Position numbers and translations under genes: made by a program
Shown here: one piece after another, positions 25,865 through 33,899 of the stretch
Position numbering within the stretch: the first letter of the stretch is position 1
Layout: each line of letters opens with the position of its first letter
Source of the DNA: Bog-473 sp963824195
GTDB lineage: Bacteria > Actinomycetota > Acidimicrobiia > Acidimicrobiales > RAAP-2
Direction: 5' to 3'
DNA length: 64,000 nt
Assembly (NCBI GenBank): GCA_963824195.1
Contig: CAWGOJ010000040.1
Span: 62,001 to 126,000 of the forward strand
Notes under the pieces: model-generated
Databases searched by the model: none
Told to the model about the DNA's origin: nothing
The model's input: only the letters and a program-made list of their open reading frames with translations

Positions 25865-27337
25865 ATGACAGTACTCACTCTGCGTCCCACCGCTCCGGCC
25901 GAGCGCTCCCGCCCGGTCCTGACCGCCCTCATCGTGCTGACGGGGGTCTTCCTGTCGTCCCTCGACCTCTTCATCGTCAACATCGCCTTCCCGAGCATTT
26001 CGGCGAGCTTCCACGGGGAGAGCCTGAGCTCGCTCTCGTGGGTGCTCAGCGCCTACACGATCGTCTTCGCCGCCGCCCTCGTGCCCGCCGGCCGATGGGC
26101 CGACCGGGCCGGGCGCAAGAAGGCCTTCCTCATCGGCCTGGCGATCTTCACCGCCTCCTCCGCGCTGTGCGCGCTCGCCCCCTCGCTGGACCTCCTCGTT
26201 GCCGCCCGCGTCCTGCAGGCCACCGGCGGCGCACTCATGCTGCCCACCTCCCTCGGCCTGCTCCTGCCCGCCTTCGGCCCCGAACGCAAGGGAGCGGCGA
26301 TCGGGCTCTGGTCGGCCGTCGGCGGTGCGGCCGCCGCCTTCGGTCCCCCCATCGGCGGTCTCCTGGTGCAGGTCAGCTGGCGCTGGGTCTTCCTGGTGAA
26401 CCTGCCGTTCAGCGTGCTGGCCCTCGTGTTCGGGATCCGCGTGCTGCGCGAGGTGCGCGATCCGGCGGCGCACAAGGCCGACCTGCTCGGCGCCGCGCTG
26501 CTCTCGGTGGCGGTGGCCAGCCTGGTGGCCGCCATCGTCGAGGGCTCGGACTGGGGCTGGCTGAGCGCGCGGATCGTCGGTGCCTTCGCGCTGGCCGTCG
26601 GCTCGGGCGCCTGGCTCGTCGTGCGCTCGTCCCGCCACCCCAACCCCATCATCGAGCCCGCCGTCATCAGGCACCGCGCCGTCGCTCTGGCCGACGTGAG
26701 CTCCCTCGCCTTCTTCAGCGGGTTCGGCGCGCTGGTGCTCGGTGGCGTGCTGTTCCTCACCGGGGTGTGGCACGAGTCGATCCTGCGCGCCGGCTTCATG
26801 ATCGCCCCCGGCCCGCTTCTCGCCGCGTTGACCGCCCTCCCCGCGGGGTTGCTCGGGGCCCGCGTCGGGCACCGCGCCGTCGGCACGGTGGGCTCCCTGC
26901 TCTTCGCGGCCGGCGGGCTGTGGTGGATCACCCACGCCGGGGCGGTGCCGGACTGGGCCGGCGCCTACCTCCCGGGCAGCATCGTCAGCGGAATCGGCGT
27001 GGGGCTCATGCTGCCCTCGCTCGGCGGTGCCGCCACCGCCCCGCTCCCCCCGCAGCGCTTTGCCACGGGCTCCGCGCTCTACGCCATGACCCGCCAGATC
27101 GGCATCGCCCTCGGGGTGGCCGGGCTGGTCGCCATACTCGGCACCGCCACGGGCGCGTCCGCCGTCACGGCCTTCCACCACGCCTGGATCTTCATGATGG
27201 CCTGCGGCCTGCTGGCCGGTGCCGTCCTGCAGGGCATCGGCGCCCGCGCCAGCGAGACCGCCGACGCCAGCGCCGTGGCGCTGGACGAGGCGCCGGCGAT
27301 GGACCCGGCGGCCTACGCGCTCGCAGCCGGCAAGTAG
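25865..27337 (+). CDS. MFS transporter, DHA2 family, under the divergent HxlR regulator
   Basis: A 490-residue inner-membrane efflux protein. Helix 1 carries SSLDLFIVNIAFPSIS and the loop signature is GRWADRAGRKKAFLIG. The antiporter helix reads WSAVGGAAAAFGPPIGGLLV, followed by SWRWVFLVNLPFSVLAL, the DHA2 landmark. The last helix region (WIFMMACGLLAGAVLQGI) is followed by a short acidic tail. The ATG at 25865 is set by a leaderless TACAGT box and matches the helix-1 position of relatives. Expression is probably induced by a compound or oxidant sensed by the HxlR protein (inference). The 3' end overlaps the convergent phosphotransferase gene by 25 bases. Confidence 0.9.
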   Translation: MTVLTLRPTAPAERSRPVLTALIVLTGVFLSSLDLFIVNIAFPSISASFHGESLSSLSWVLSAYTIVFAAALVPAGRWADRAGRKKAFLIGLAIFTASSALCALAPSLDLLVAARVLQATGGALMLPTSLGLLLPAFGPERKGAAIGLWSAVGGAAAAFGPPIGGLLVQVSWRWVFLVNLPFSVLALVFGIRVLREVRDPAAHKADLLGAALLSVAVASLVAAIVEGSDWGWLSARIVGAFALAVGSGAWLVVRSSRHPNPIIEPAVIRHRAVALADVSSLAFFSGFGALVLGGVLFLTGVWHESILRAGFMIAPGPLLAALTALPAGLLGARVGHRAVGTVGSLLFAAGGLWWITHAGAVPDWAGAYLPGSIVSGIGVGLMLPSLGGAATAPLPPQRFATGSALYAMTRQIGIALGVAGLVAILGTATGASAVTAFHHAWIFMMACGLLAGAVLQGIGARASETADASAVALDEAPAMDPAAYALAAGK

Positions 27338-28668
27338 GAGGGGTTCGCCACCAACAGCTGGTCGCGCGCCGACGCCGCGAGGGCGGAGGCCACCGGCTCC
27401 CACCCGTCGTCGAAGTCCCCGGCCCGGATGGCCGCCGCCAGGGCGGCGTCATCGGTGATCCCGAGGTCACGCAGCCGGTAGGCGTGGGCGGTGGCGATCT
27501 CGTGGCCCAACAGGAGCTCGCGCTCCACGACGGCCAGCGCGTTGCGCGCCACCCGCGCCTCGAAGCGCGCCCCACCTTCGGTGCGCTCCATCACGTTGGC
27601 CTCGAGGTATTCGCGCACCGCCTCGACCAGCTCGGCCGCCGTCGGCCTCCCGAAGGGGGCCACCGGACTGCCCTTGCCCACCGGCTCGGGGGCGGAGTCG
27701 CCCGGCGCCACACCGAGCAGCGTGACGAGGTCCCACTCGCTCTCGCAGACCCGGCGCCCGATGGCGGCCAGTTCCACCGAGCGGGTCGACCCGCTCAGGT
27801 GCGCGGAGGCCTGCAGCGAGCAGATGACCGCCCATTTCACCGTGGCGTGCACCTGCCACCAGTGCACCCGGTCGCGGTCCATCGCCTCGCCGCCGGCTGC
27901 CGCGTACGACGCCAGGAGCTCTTCCATGGAGCCGAAGCCACCCACCTCGTCGCTGCCGCCGAAGCGCCAGGCCGGCGCGCACAGCCACCCGATGTCCTCT
28001 GCCGGGTCGCCCGCGTGGGCCAGCTCCCAGTCGAGCACGCCCCGCAGGCCCTCGGGGCCGACGAGGAAGTTGCCGAAGCGGAAGTCACCGTGCACCGTGA
28101 CCCGCGGCCCGGCCGCGGGGCGGTGCCGGTCCAGCCAGCGCACGCCGAGCTCGAGCGCGGGGCGCGCCTCGCCCAGCGCGTCGAGGAAGGGCAGCGGGTC
28201 ACCCAGGGGGTCGGCGGTGGGGAGGCCGTCGATCGCCCCGGGGTCGATGGTGTGGATGGCGGCCAGCGCCCCGGCGCACTGTGCCGTGAGCGCGCGCCGG
28301 GCGCCGGCCCACTCCGCGTCGCGCAGGATCTTGCGCGGGATGGTCTCCCCCTCCAAGCGCTCGACCACCAGCCAGTCGGCGCCCAGGTCGTCGCCCACGC
28401 CCATGGCCACGACCGCGGGCACCGGGACCCCCGCCGCGCGCGCCGCCTCGAGCAGCGCCCGCTCCATCGGCACCTTCCCGCCCTCGGCGCCGAGGTCGCC
28501 CCGGTCCATCTGGAGGATGAGCCGGCGTGGCGCGGCGCCGGGCACTTCCAGCTCGAACGCGCTGGTCACCCGCGAGGCGCCACCGGAGAGCCGGAGCAGG
28601 TCGCGCACGGTCCCGCCGAGACGCGCGGCGAGCGCCGCCGCGATCTGGTCGCCGCTCAGCCGTGCCAT
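27313..28668 (-). CDS. APH-family phosphotransferase fused to a DUF6285-like C-terminal domain
   Basis: A 451-residue cytoplasmic protein. Residues about 20-300 form a kinase-like fold of the aminoglycoside phosphotransferase / ACAD10 type. It has LSGGASRVTSAFEL, the Brenner loop VTVHGDFRFGNFLVGPEGLRGVLDWELAHAGDPAEDIGWL with catalytic HGDxxxxN and a DWE metal site, and WWQVHATVKWAVIC. Residues about 345-445 (TAAELVEAVREYLEANVM, FEARVARNALAVVERELLLG) match the DUF6285 pattern often found next to or fused with such kinases. ACAD10/11-type kinases phosphorylate hydroxyacyl-CoA. A similar acyl-CoA role is likely here, not antibiotic resistance (inference). It is third in an operon after the SDR and the DUF7064-like gene, 12 bases downstream. 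Confidence 0.8.
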   Translation of the reverse strand: MARLSGDQIAAALAARLGGTVRDLLRLSGGASRVTSAFELEVPGAAPRRLILQMDRGDLGAEGGKVPMERALLEAARAAGVPVPAVVAMGVGDDLGADWLVVERLEGETIPRKILRDAEWAGARRALTAQCAGALAAIHTIDPGAIDGLPTADPLGDPLPFLDALGEARPALELGVRWLDRHRPAAGPRVTVHGDFRFGNFLVGPEGLRGVLDWELAHAGDPAEDIGWLCAPAWRFGGSDEVGGFGSMEELLASYAAAGGEAMDRDRVHWWQVHATVKWAVICSLQASAHLSGSTRSVELAAIGRRVCESEWDLVTLLGVAPGDSAPEPVGKGSPVAPFGRPTAAELVEAVREYLEANVMERTEGGARFEARVARNALAVVERELLLGHEIATAHAYRLRDLGITDDAALAAAIRAGDFDDGWEPVASALAASARDQLLVANPSYLPAASA

Positions 28669-28680
28669 CGCCTGCTCCGA

Positions 28681-29694
28681 CTAGGTGACGGGGACGACGG
28701 GCCTCCCGCCGTCGTCGAGCTGGTGCAGGTACTCGCAGATGCCGTAGCCCGTGCGGGTCGCGCCGGCCGGATCCTCGTAGGTCCAGCGCGCCAGCCCCTC
28801 GTTCACCATGGTGCCGCCGGCCCGGCCGATGTCGGCCACCCGCAGCACGTCGCCGCGCAGCGGGTAGATGCGGCCCTTCTTGTCGTGCACCTCGAGATGC
28901 ACGACCCGCTGCGTCACGCCGTCGTCGGCCCGCTCGGTCCGCACGCCCCATTCGCGGACCGAGGTGGCGCGGCCGCCGTCCCAGACCCAGCCCCGGTGCA
29001 GGTCGCCGGCGTCGGTGCCGAGGCGGATGCCCCCGAAGTGCATGTCCTCGCCGACGTGGCCATTGTCGAAATTGATGGAGAACCAGCGCCACATCTTCGG
29101 GCCGCCCCAGCGCCGCGGCCCCCAGGAGCGGTCGCGGTTGCCGTGGGCCCCCCGCCATCGGTGCGGCACGCCGTCGACGGTGAGGGAGCCGGTCCAGCGG
29201 CCCGCCTGCTCGAGATGCCCCTTGCCCACCGTGCCGGCGGCGGCGGCGGCCTCGGCCGACTTCGGGCCGCCGCTCGGCTGCCCGTCGGTGCCGATGGCCG
29301 GCGTGACGGCGTCGAAGCGCACGTCGAGCGCGACGGCGACCGGGTGGGTCGCGGTCTCGCCCCGCACGCACGGGCGGGCCCGCACCTCGCCCTCCATGGT
29401 CACGCGCCACGACTGCAGCGCCTCGAGCATCTCGTAGCGGACGTCGCCGACCTGGAGCACGGTGTCGACCATCTCCCGCTGCTCCTTCACCCAGCGGTAC
29501 TCGCCCAGCTCGCCGCCCGGGAGCCACAGCGACATCCCGACGTCCATCGTCCCCTCGTTGGGCCGGATGCCGATGCGGCTGAAGAGGCCCGAGTCCGTCT
29601 CGGGGTCGTACGCGTTGAAGTAGTACGACTCGCTCCAGGCGGTGTCGCCTTCGACGGGGTGGGCGAGGTCGTGGCGGGCGTCGAGGATCGGCAT
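28681..29694 (-). CDS. DUF7064/7065-like hypothetical protein (lipocalin-like fold suspected)
   Basis: A 337-residue soluble protein rich in tryptophan and aromatic strand motifs: SESYYFNAYDPETDSGLFSRIGIRPNEGTMDVGMSLWLP, GSLTVDGVPHRWRGAHGNRDRSWGPRRWGG, MWRWFSINFDNGHVGEDMHFGG and RTGYGICEYLHQLD. The RDRSWGPRRW block and overall order resemble proteins annotated DUF7064/DUF7065, related to hydroxyneurosporene-synthase-like (CrtC) folds. I name the family with reserve. These commonly sit beside APH-type kinases and short-chain dehydrogenases in actinobacterial lipid or steroid catabolic loci. The ATG at 29694 lies 2 bases after the SDR stop, so translation is probably coupled. Confidence 0.65.
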   Translation of the reverse strand: MPILDARHDLAHPVEGDTAWSESYYFNAYDPETDSGLFSRIGIRPNEGTMDVGMSLWLPGGELGEYRWVKEQREMVDTVLQVGDVRYEMLEALQSWRVTMEGEVRARPCVRGETATHPVAVALDVRFDAVTPAIGTDGQPSGGPKSAEAAAAAGTVGKGHLEQAGRWTGSLTVDGVPHRWRGAHGNRDRSWGPRRWGGPKMWRWFSINFDNGHVGEDMHFGGIRLGTDAGDLHRGWVWDGGRATSVREWGVRTERADDGVTQRVVHLEVHDKKGRIYPLRGDVLRVADIGRAGGTMVNEGLARWTYEDPAGATRTGYGICEYLHQLDDGGRPVVPVT

Positions 29695-29696
29695 TG

Positions 29697-30554
29697 CTAC
29701 ACCATTGTCTGTCCGGCGCTGACGTTCAACGCCTCGCCGGTGACACCGGCCGCCGACTCGGAGAGCAGCCAGCAGATGGCGCTGGCGATCTCCTCGGCAC
29801 TCTGCAGGCGGCCGAGCGGGATCTCGCGGGCGATGTAGGCCGCCAGGCCCTCGGGGCCGCCCATGAGGTTCTCGAACATCGAGTCCTTGTTCATGAGGTC
29901 GGTGTCCACCGTGCCGGGGCACACCGCGTTGACCGCGATGCCCGCTGGCCCGAGCTCGAGCGCCATCACCTGGGTCATCAGGACGACCCCGGCCTTGGCG
30001 GCGCAGTACGGGCCGAGGAAGGGGAAGCCCCGCTTGCCGGCCTGGCTCGAGACGTTGCAAATCCGCCCACCCACGCCGTCGGCCACCATGCGGGTGGCGC
30101 AGGCCTTGGAGACCAGCCAGGTGCCGACCACGTTGACGTCGAGCACGCGGCGGAACTCGGTGACGGGGATGCTCAGCAGCGGGCCGAGCCCGAAACCGGG
30201 CCCACTGCCCCCGGCGACATTGGCCACCAGCGTGACCGTCCCCAGCTCCTCGCTCACCCGGGCCACTGCCGCCTCCACGGCGTCCTCGTCCGAGACGTCG
30301 GCCTCCACGCTCAACGCCTGCACCCCGAGGGCCGTGATCTCGGCGTCCAGCGAGGCCAGGTCGTCACCGCTGGCGGTGCCGTGCAGCGGGGCGTCCTCGT
30401 AGGGCCGGGCGATGTCCAGGCAGGCCACGTCCGCCCCGCCCCGGGCCAGCCCGAGCGCGGTGGCCCGGCCGATGCCGCGTGGTCGCGCCGCCCCCGTCAC
30501 GAGCGCGACCCGGCCCGCGAACGGGCGCTGCTCAGGTCCTTGTGTGAAACTCAC
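29697..30554 (-). CDS. short-chain dehydrogenase/reductase (SDR)
   Basis: A 285-residue NAD(P)-dependent oxidoreductase with a Rossmann fold. The cofactor loop VTGAARPRGIGRATA is at residues 19-33. The acidic residue in VACLDIA after strand 2 favours NAD. NVAGG corresponds to the NNAG motif, followed by the catalytic Ser in NVSSQAG and the YCAAK (Tyr-x3-Lys) motif. NAVCPGTVDTDL and GEALNVSAGQTMV complete the fold. The GTG at 30554 is chosen because TACGTT lies 6 nt upstream; the longer open frame would overlap the divergent promoter and adds a low-quality N-terminus. It is first gene of the SDR / DUF7064-like / APH operon and probably acts on a hydroxyacyl or alcohol substrate. Confidence 0.85.
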   Translation of the reverse strand: MSFTQGPEQRPFAGRVALVTGAARPRGIGRATALGLARGGADVACLDIARPYEDAPLHGTASGDDLASLDAEITALGVQALSVEADVSDEDAVEAAVARVSEELGTVTLVANVAGGSGPGFGLGPLLSIPVTEFRRVLDVNVVGTWLVSKACATRMVADGVGGRICNVSSQAGKRGFPFLGPYCAAKAGVVLMTQVMALELGPAGIAVNAVCPGTVDTDLMNKDSMFENLMGGPEGLAAYIAREIPLGRLQSAEEIASAICWLLSESAAGVTGEALNVSAGQTMV

Positions 30555-30560
30555 CGGGCA

Positions 30561-30566
30561 AACGTA
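30561..30566 (-). promoter_or_regulatory. leaderless -10 box for the SDR operon
   Basis: TACGTT on the minus strand, 6 nt before GTG 30554. It decides the start of the SDR gene. Confidence 0.5.
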
Positions 30567-30610
30567 GCGACGAATGCGGGCGGCCGCGCCGCCCGGGGGG
30601 TGGTTCCGGC

Positions 30611-31678
30611 ATGCGTGCCGCGGTGACAAGGGGCGGAAGGCTGATCGTGGGCGAGGTCGCCGACCCCGTCCCGTCGTCGGGTCATGTCGTGGTGCGCTCG
30701 CTGGCCGCCGGTATCTGCGGGTCCGACCTGCACGCCCTAGCCGACTTCCCCCACTTCACCGGGCTGATGGATTCGGTGGGTGTCCCGGCCATCGACTCGG
30801 CGGCCGACTGCGTGTTCGGCCACGAGTTCTGCGCCGAGGTGGTGGAGCACGGGCCCGACACGGCCGGCACGCTGCCGGTGGGGACCCGGGTGTGCTCGGT
30901 GCCCATCATCGTGGGGCCGACGGGGGTGGAGCAGATCGGCTATTCCAACGCCTACCCCGGCGCCTTGGCCGAGCACATGGTGCTCCAGGAGCTGCTGTGC
31001 CTCCCGGTGCCCGACGGGCTCGCCACCGACCTGGCCGCTCTGACCGAGCCGCTCGCCGTCGGCGAGCACGCCGTCGGGCTGGCGGGCCTCACCGAGGGGC
31101 AGCCCTGCCTCGTCGTGGGGTGCGGACCGGTCGGGCTGGCCGTGATTGCCGCGCTGAAGGGACGGGGCCACGGCCCGGTCCTGGCCGCCGACTTCTCCCC
31201 GGCCCGGCGCCGCCTCGCCGAAGCCTTCGGGGCCGACGAGGTCCTCGACCCCGCCGAGGGCTCACCCCACGACCGCTGGCCCGACTTCGGCATCGCCCGC
31301 ACCGTCATGGAGCGCATCGGGGCGGGCATGCTCGGGGCCGCCGTCAAGGACCCGGTCATCTTCGAGGCGGTCGGCGTGCCGGGCATGCTCCAGTCGCTGA
31401 TCGCGGAGGCCCCGCCGCACAGCCGGATCGTGGTGGTGGGGGTGTGCATGCACACCGACTCCATCGAGCCCTTCGTGGCGGTGGTCAAGGAGATGGAGCT
31501 CCGATTCTCCTTCGGCTACACCCCCGACGAGTTCGCCGCCACGCTGGCCCGGCTGGCCGACGGCGTCCCCGGTGCCGACCTGCTGGTCACGTCCGTGGTG
31601 GACCTGGCCGGTGCGCCGGGCGCCTTCGACACGCTGCGGACGCCGGGCGAGCACGGCAAGATCCTCGTGAAGCCGTAG
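30611..31678 (+). CDS. medium-chain zinc-binding alcohol dehydrogenase-like protein
   Basis: A 355-residue MDR-superfamily oxidoreductase. Catalytic-zinc ligands are C36 (GICGSDLH) and H71/E72 (FGHEF). The Rossmann loop is LVVGCGPVGLAVIAALKGRG. The four-cysteine structural zinc lobe of classical alcohol dehydrogenases is not visible: the segment GTRVCSVPIIVGPTGVEQIGYSNAYPG takes its place, as in some NAD-dependent members. Length is normal. It is divergent from the SDR operon across 56 bases and followed by an LLM oxidoreductase 59 bases later on the same strand. Confidence 0.85.
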   Translation: MRAAVTRGGRLIVGEVADPVPSSGHVVVRSLAAGICGSDLHALADFPHFTGLMDSVGVPAIDSAADCVFGHEFCAEVVEHGPDTAGTLPVGTRVCSVPIIVGPTGVEQIGYSNAYPGALAEHMVLQELLCLPVPDGLATDLAALTEPLAVGEHAVGLAGLTEGQPCLVVGCGPVGLAVIAALKGRGHGPVLAADFSPARRRLAEAFGADEVLDPAEGSPHDRWPDFGIARTVMERIGAGMLGAAVKDPVIFEAVGVPGMLQSLIAEAPPHSRIVVVGVCMHTDSIEPFVAVVKEMELRFSFGYTPDEFAATLARLADGVPGADLLVTSVVDLAGAPGAFDTLRTPGEHGKILVKP

Positions 31679-31690
31679 GCACCGACACAC

Positions 31691-31724
31691 CCGAACGACA
31701 CCGACACCCCGAACGACACCGACA
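31691..31724 (+). repeat. short tandem repeat, 18-bp period, two copies
   Basis: CCGAACGACACCGACA starts at 31691 and again at 31709, in the gap between the dehydrogenase and LLM genes. A shorter ACCGACAC precedes the first copy. It does not form a hairpin; it looks like slippage duplication. Confidence 0.6.
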
Positions 31725-31737
31725 GACATGGAGAGCG

Positions 31738-32925
31738 ATGACCACCATTGACGCCGACGGCCGCCTCAAATTCGGGATCTTCCTGGCCCCGTTCCACCCG
31801 GTGGGCCAGAACCCGACGCTGGCGCTCGAGCGCGACCTGCAGCTCATCGAGCACCTCGACGAGCTCGGCTTCGACGAGGCCTGGTTCGGCGAGCACCACT
31901 CGGCCGGCTACGAGATCATCGCCTCACCCGAGGTGTTCATCGCCGCCGCCGCGCCGCGCACGCGCCACATCCGCCTCGGCACCGGCGTCTCGTCGCTGCC
32001 CTACCACCACCCGTTCATGCTGGCCGACCGCATGGTCCTCCTCGACCACCTCACGCGCGGTCGCGTCATGTTCGGCGTCGGCCCGGGAGCGCTCCCCTCC
32101 GACGCGTTCATGATGGGCATCGACCCGGCCAAGCAGCGCGACATGATGGAGGAGTCGCTCGAGGCGATCCTCCAGTTGCTCGCCGGCGAGACGGTCTCCA
32201 TGGAGACGGAGTGGTTCAAGCTGGTCAAGGCCCGGCTGCAGCTGCTGCCCTACCAGCACCCCTTCCCCGAGGTGGCGGTCGCGGCGCAGGTGTCCCCGGC
32301 GGGGCCGCGGGCGGCGGGGCGCTTCGGCTGCAGCCTCCTCTCCCTCGGCGCAACGACAACGGGGGGCTTCGACGTGCTGGGCTCGCACTGGGATGTGATG
32401 GAGGAGCGGGCCGCCGAGTTCTCCACCACGGTCGACCGCAACCGGTGGCGGCTCGTCGGGCCGATGCACATCGCCGACTCCAAGGAGCAGGCGGTGGCCG
32501 ACGTCGCCTTCGGCCTCGCCGAGTGGGTGGACTACTTCGAGCGGGTGGCCGCCCTGCCGCTGGCACCCGACACCGAGAACTTCGAGTCGCTCGTCGACGC
32601 CCTCAACGCGTCGGGCATCGCGGTCATCGGCACGGTCGACGACGCCATCGCGCAGATCGAGCGCCTGCAGGCTCAGTCCGGTGGCTTCGGCACCTATCTG
32701 GTCATGGGCCACGAGTGGGCGGACACCGCCGCCACCCGGCACTCCTACGAGCTGATCGCACGCTACGTGGCGCCGCGGTTCCAGGGCTCCGCGGCGTCGC
32801 TCACCCGGAGCCGGGACTGGGCCGCCGAGAACCGACCGGAGTTCATTGGCAGCGCGGTGAACGCCGTCATGTCGGCCATTCAGACGCACCAAGAGGAGAA
32901 AGCGGCCAAGTCGACCAATGCCTGA
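31738..32925 (+). CDS. LLM-class (luciferase-like) flavin-dependent oxidoreductase
   Basis: A 395-residue TIM-barrel enzyme of the bacterial luciferase-like monooxygenase class, using FMN or F420. Conserved stretches are FGIFLAPFHPVGQNPTLALERDLQLIEHLDELGFDEAWFGEHHSAGYE, TRHIRLGTGVSSLPYHHPFMLADRMVLLDHLTRGRVMFGVGPG near residues 85-127 and NGG-like late barrel strands. Members act as monooxygenases or as F420-dependent dehydrogenases. The Ddn-type nitroreductase nearby suggests the host makes F420. The C-terminal ~40 residues (SLTRSRDWAAENRPEFIG) extend beyond the barrel. The 3' end overlaps the next gene by 8 bases, implying co-transcription and coupled translation. Confidence 0.9.
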   Translation: MTTIDADGRLKFGIFLAPFHPVGQNPTLALERDLQLIEHLDELGFDEAWFGEHHSAGYEIIASPEVFIAAAAPRTRHIRLGTGVSSLPYHHPFMLADRMVLLDHLTRGRVMFGVGPGALPSDAFMMGIDPAKQRDMMEESLEAILQLLAGETVSMETEWFKLVKARLQLLPYQHPFPEVAVAAQVSPAGPRAAGRFGCSLLSLGATTTGGFDVLGSHWDVMEERAAEFSTTVDRNRWRLVGPMHIADSKEQAVADVAFGLAEWVDYFERVAALPLAPDTENFESLVDALNASGIAVIGTVDDAIAQIERLQAQSGGFGTYLVMGHEWADTAATRHSYELIARYVAPRFQGSAASLTRSRDWAAENRPEFIGSAVNAVMSAIQTHQEEKAAKSTNA

Positions 32926-33889
32926 CATCACCCATGAACGGATCCCGGCCAACGGGATCGAGCTCCACGTGGCCGTCGCTGGTCCCGCCGACGGCCCGCC
33001 GGTCGTGCTCTGCCACGGCTTCCCCGAGCTCTGGTACTCCTGGCGCCACCAGCTCGGCGCCCTGGCCGACGCCGGCTACCGGGCCATGGCCCCCGACCTG
33101 CGCGGCTACGGCGGCAGCTCGCGTCCGCCCGAGGTCGCCGACTACGGCTCCGACAAGCTGACCGGGGACATGGCGGGCCTGCTCGACCACTACGGCTACG
33201 AGCAGGCGGCCTTCGTGGGCCACGACTGGGGGGCGATGCTGGTCTGGGAAATGGGGCGTCTCCGCCCCGAGCGGGTCTCGTCCATCTGCAACATGAGCGT
33301 CCCCTACACGAACTCGCCTGCGGCGCCCACGGAGATCTTCGAGGTGATCTTCGAGGGGAAGTTCTTCTACATGCTCTACTTCCAGCCCGTCGGCCCGGCC
33401 GAGGCGGAGTTCGAGGCCGACCCGCGCCTGTTCCTGCGCACCATGCTCTACGCCGCCGGCGGAGAGGGGATGGCGGCCAACTCGAACCCGCTGCCCGACG
33501 CCCCCCGCGAGGGCACGCGCTTCATGGACATCCTGTCGCCGGCGCCCGACGTGCTCCCGGGCTGGATCACCGAGGCCGACGTCGACGTATACGCGGCGGC
33601 ATTCGAGGAGAGCGGCTTCTTCGGCCCCATCAGCTTCTACCGCAACATGGACGCCAACTGGGAGCGCTCGAAGGACATTCCAGCCTCCGTCTACACGATG
33701 CCCACCGGCTTCATCACCGGATCGCTCGACCCGGTGAACTTCATGATGCCGGGGGCGGCCGAGGCCATGGCCGAGGCGCTCCCCGACTTCCGCGGCGGGA
33801 CCGTCGTCGACGGCGCCGGCCACTGGGTACAGCAGGAGCGGCCGGCCGAGACCAACGCCGCCCTGATGGAGTTCCTCGCCTCCGTGTGA
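32918..33889 (+). CDS. alpha/beta hydrolase, epoxide-hydrolase-like
   Basis: A 323-residue cytoplasmic hydrolase. The oxyanion motif HGFP is at residues 33-36. Nucleophile D103 is in VGHDWGAM (the sm-x-nu-x-sm-sm elbow; Asp, not Ser, marks epoxide hydrolases and haloalkane dehalogenases). The catalytic His is about H302 in GAGHWVQQE, and a cap domain lies in between. The HGFPE and GHDWG motifs favour epoxide hydrolase over dehalogenase. It overlaps the LLM monooxygenase by 8 bases. A monooxygenase that epoxidises and a hydrolase that opens the epoxide would make a coherent two-step route (inference). Confidence 0.85.
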   Translation: MPDITHERIPANGIELHVAVAGPADGPPVVLCHGFPELWYSWRHQLGALADAGYRAMAPDLRGYGGSSRPPEVADYGSDKLTGDMAGLLDHYGYEQAAFVGHDWGAMLVWEMGRLRPERVSSICNMSVPYTNSPAAPTEIFEVIFEGKFFYMLYFQPVGPAEAEFEADPRLFLRTMLYAAGGEGMAANSNPLPDAPREGTRFMDILSPAPDVLPGWITEADVDVYAAAFEESGFFGPISFYRNMDANWERSKDIPASVYTMPTGFITGSLDPVNFMMPGAAEAMAEALPDFRGGTVVDGAGHWVQQERPAETNAALMEFLASV

Positions 33890-33899
33890 GACGGAAACG

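Noticed and set aside
27313..28668. Aminoglycoside resistance
   Set aside because: The HGDxxxxN kinase loop is shared with hydroxyacyl-CoA kinases. The DUF6285-like fusion and the SDR operon point to metabolism.
26038..29838. A 1266-residue open frame on the plus strand
   Set aside because: It runs antisense or out of frame across the MFS, APH and DUF7064-like genes. The composition is Arg/Pro/Ala-rich without any domain, typical of shadow frames in GC-rich DNA.
31691..31724. CRISPR array
   Set aside because: Only two short, adjacent, non-palindromic units with no spacers; no array of regular repeats and spacers was found anywhere in the window.
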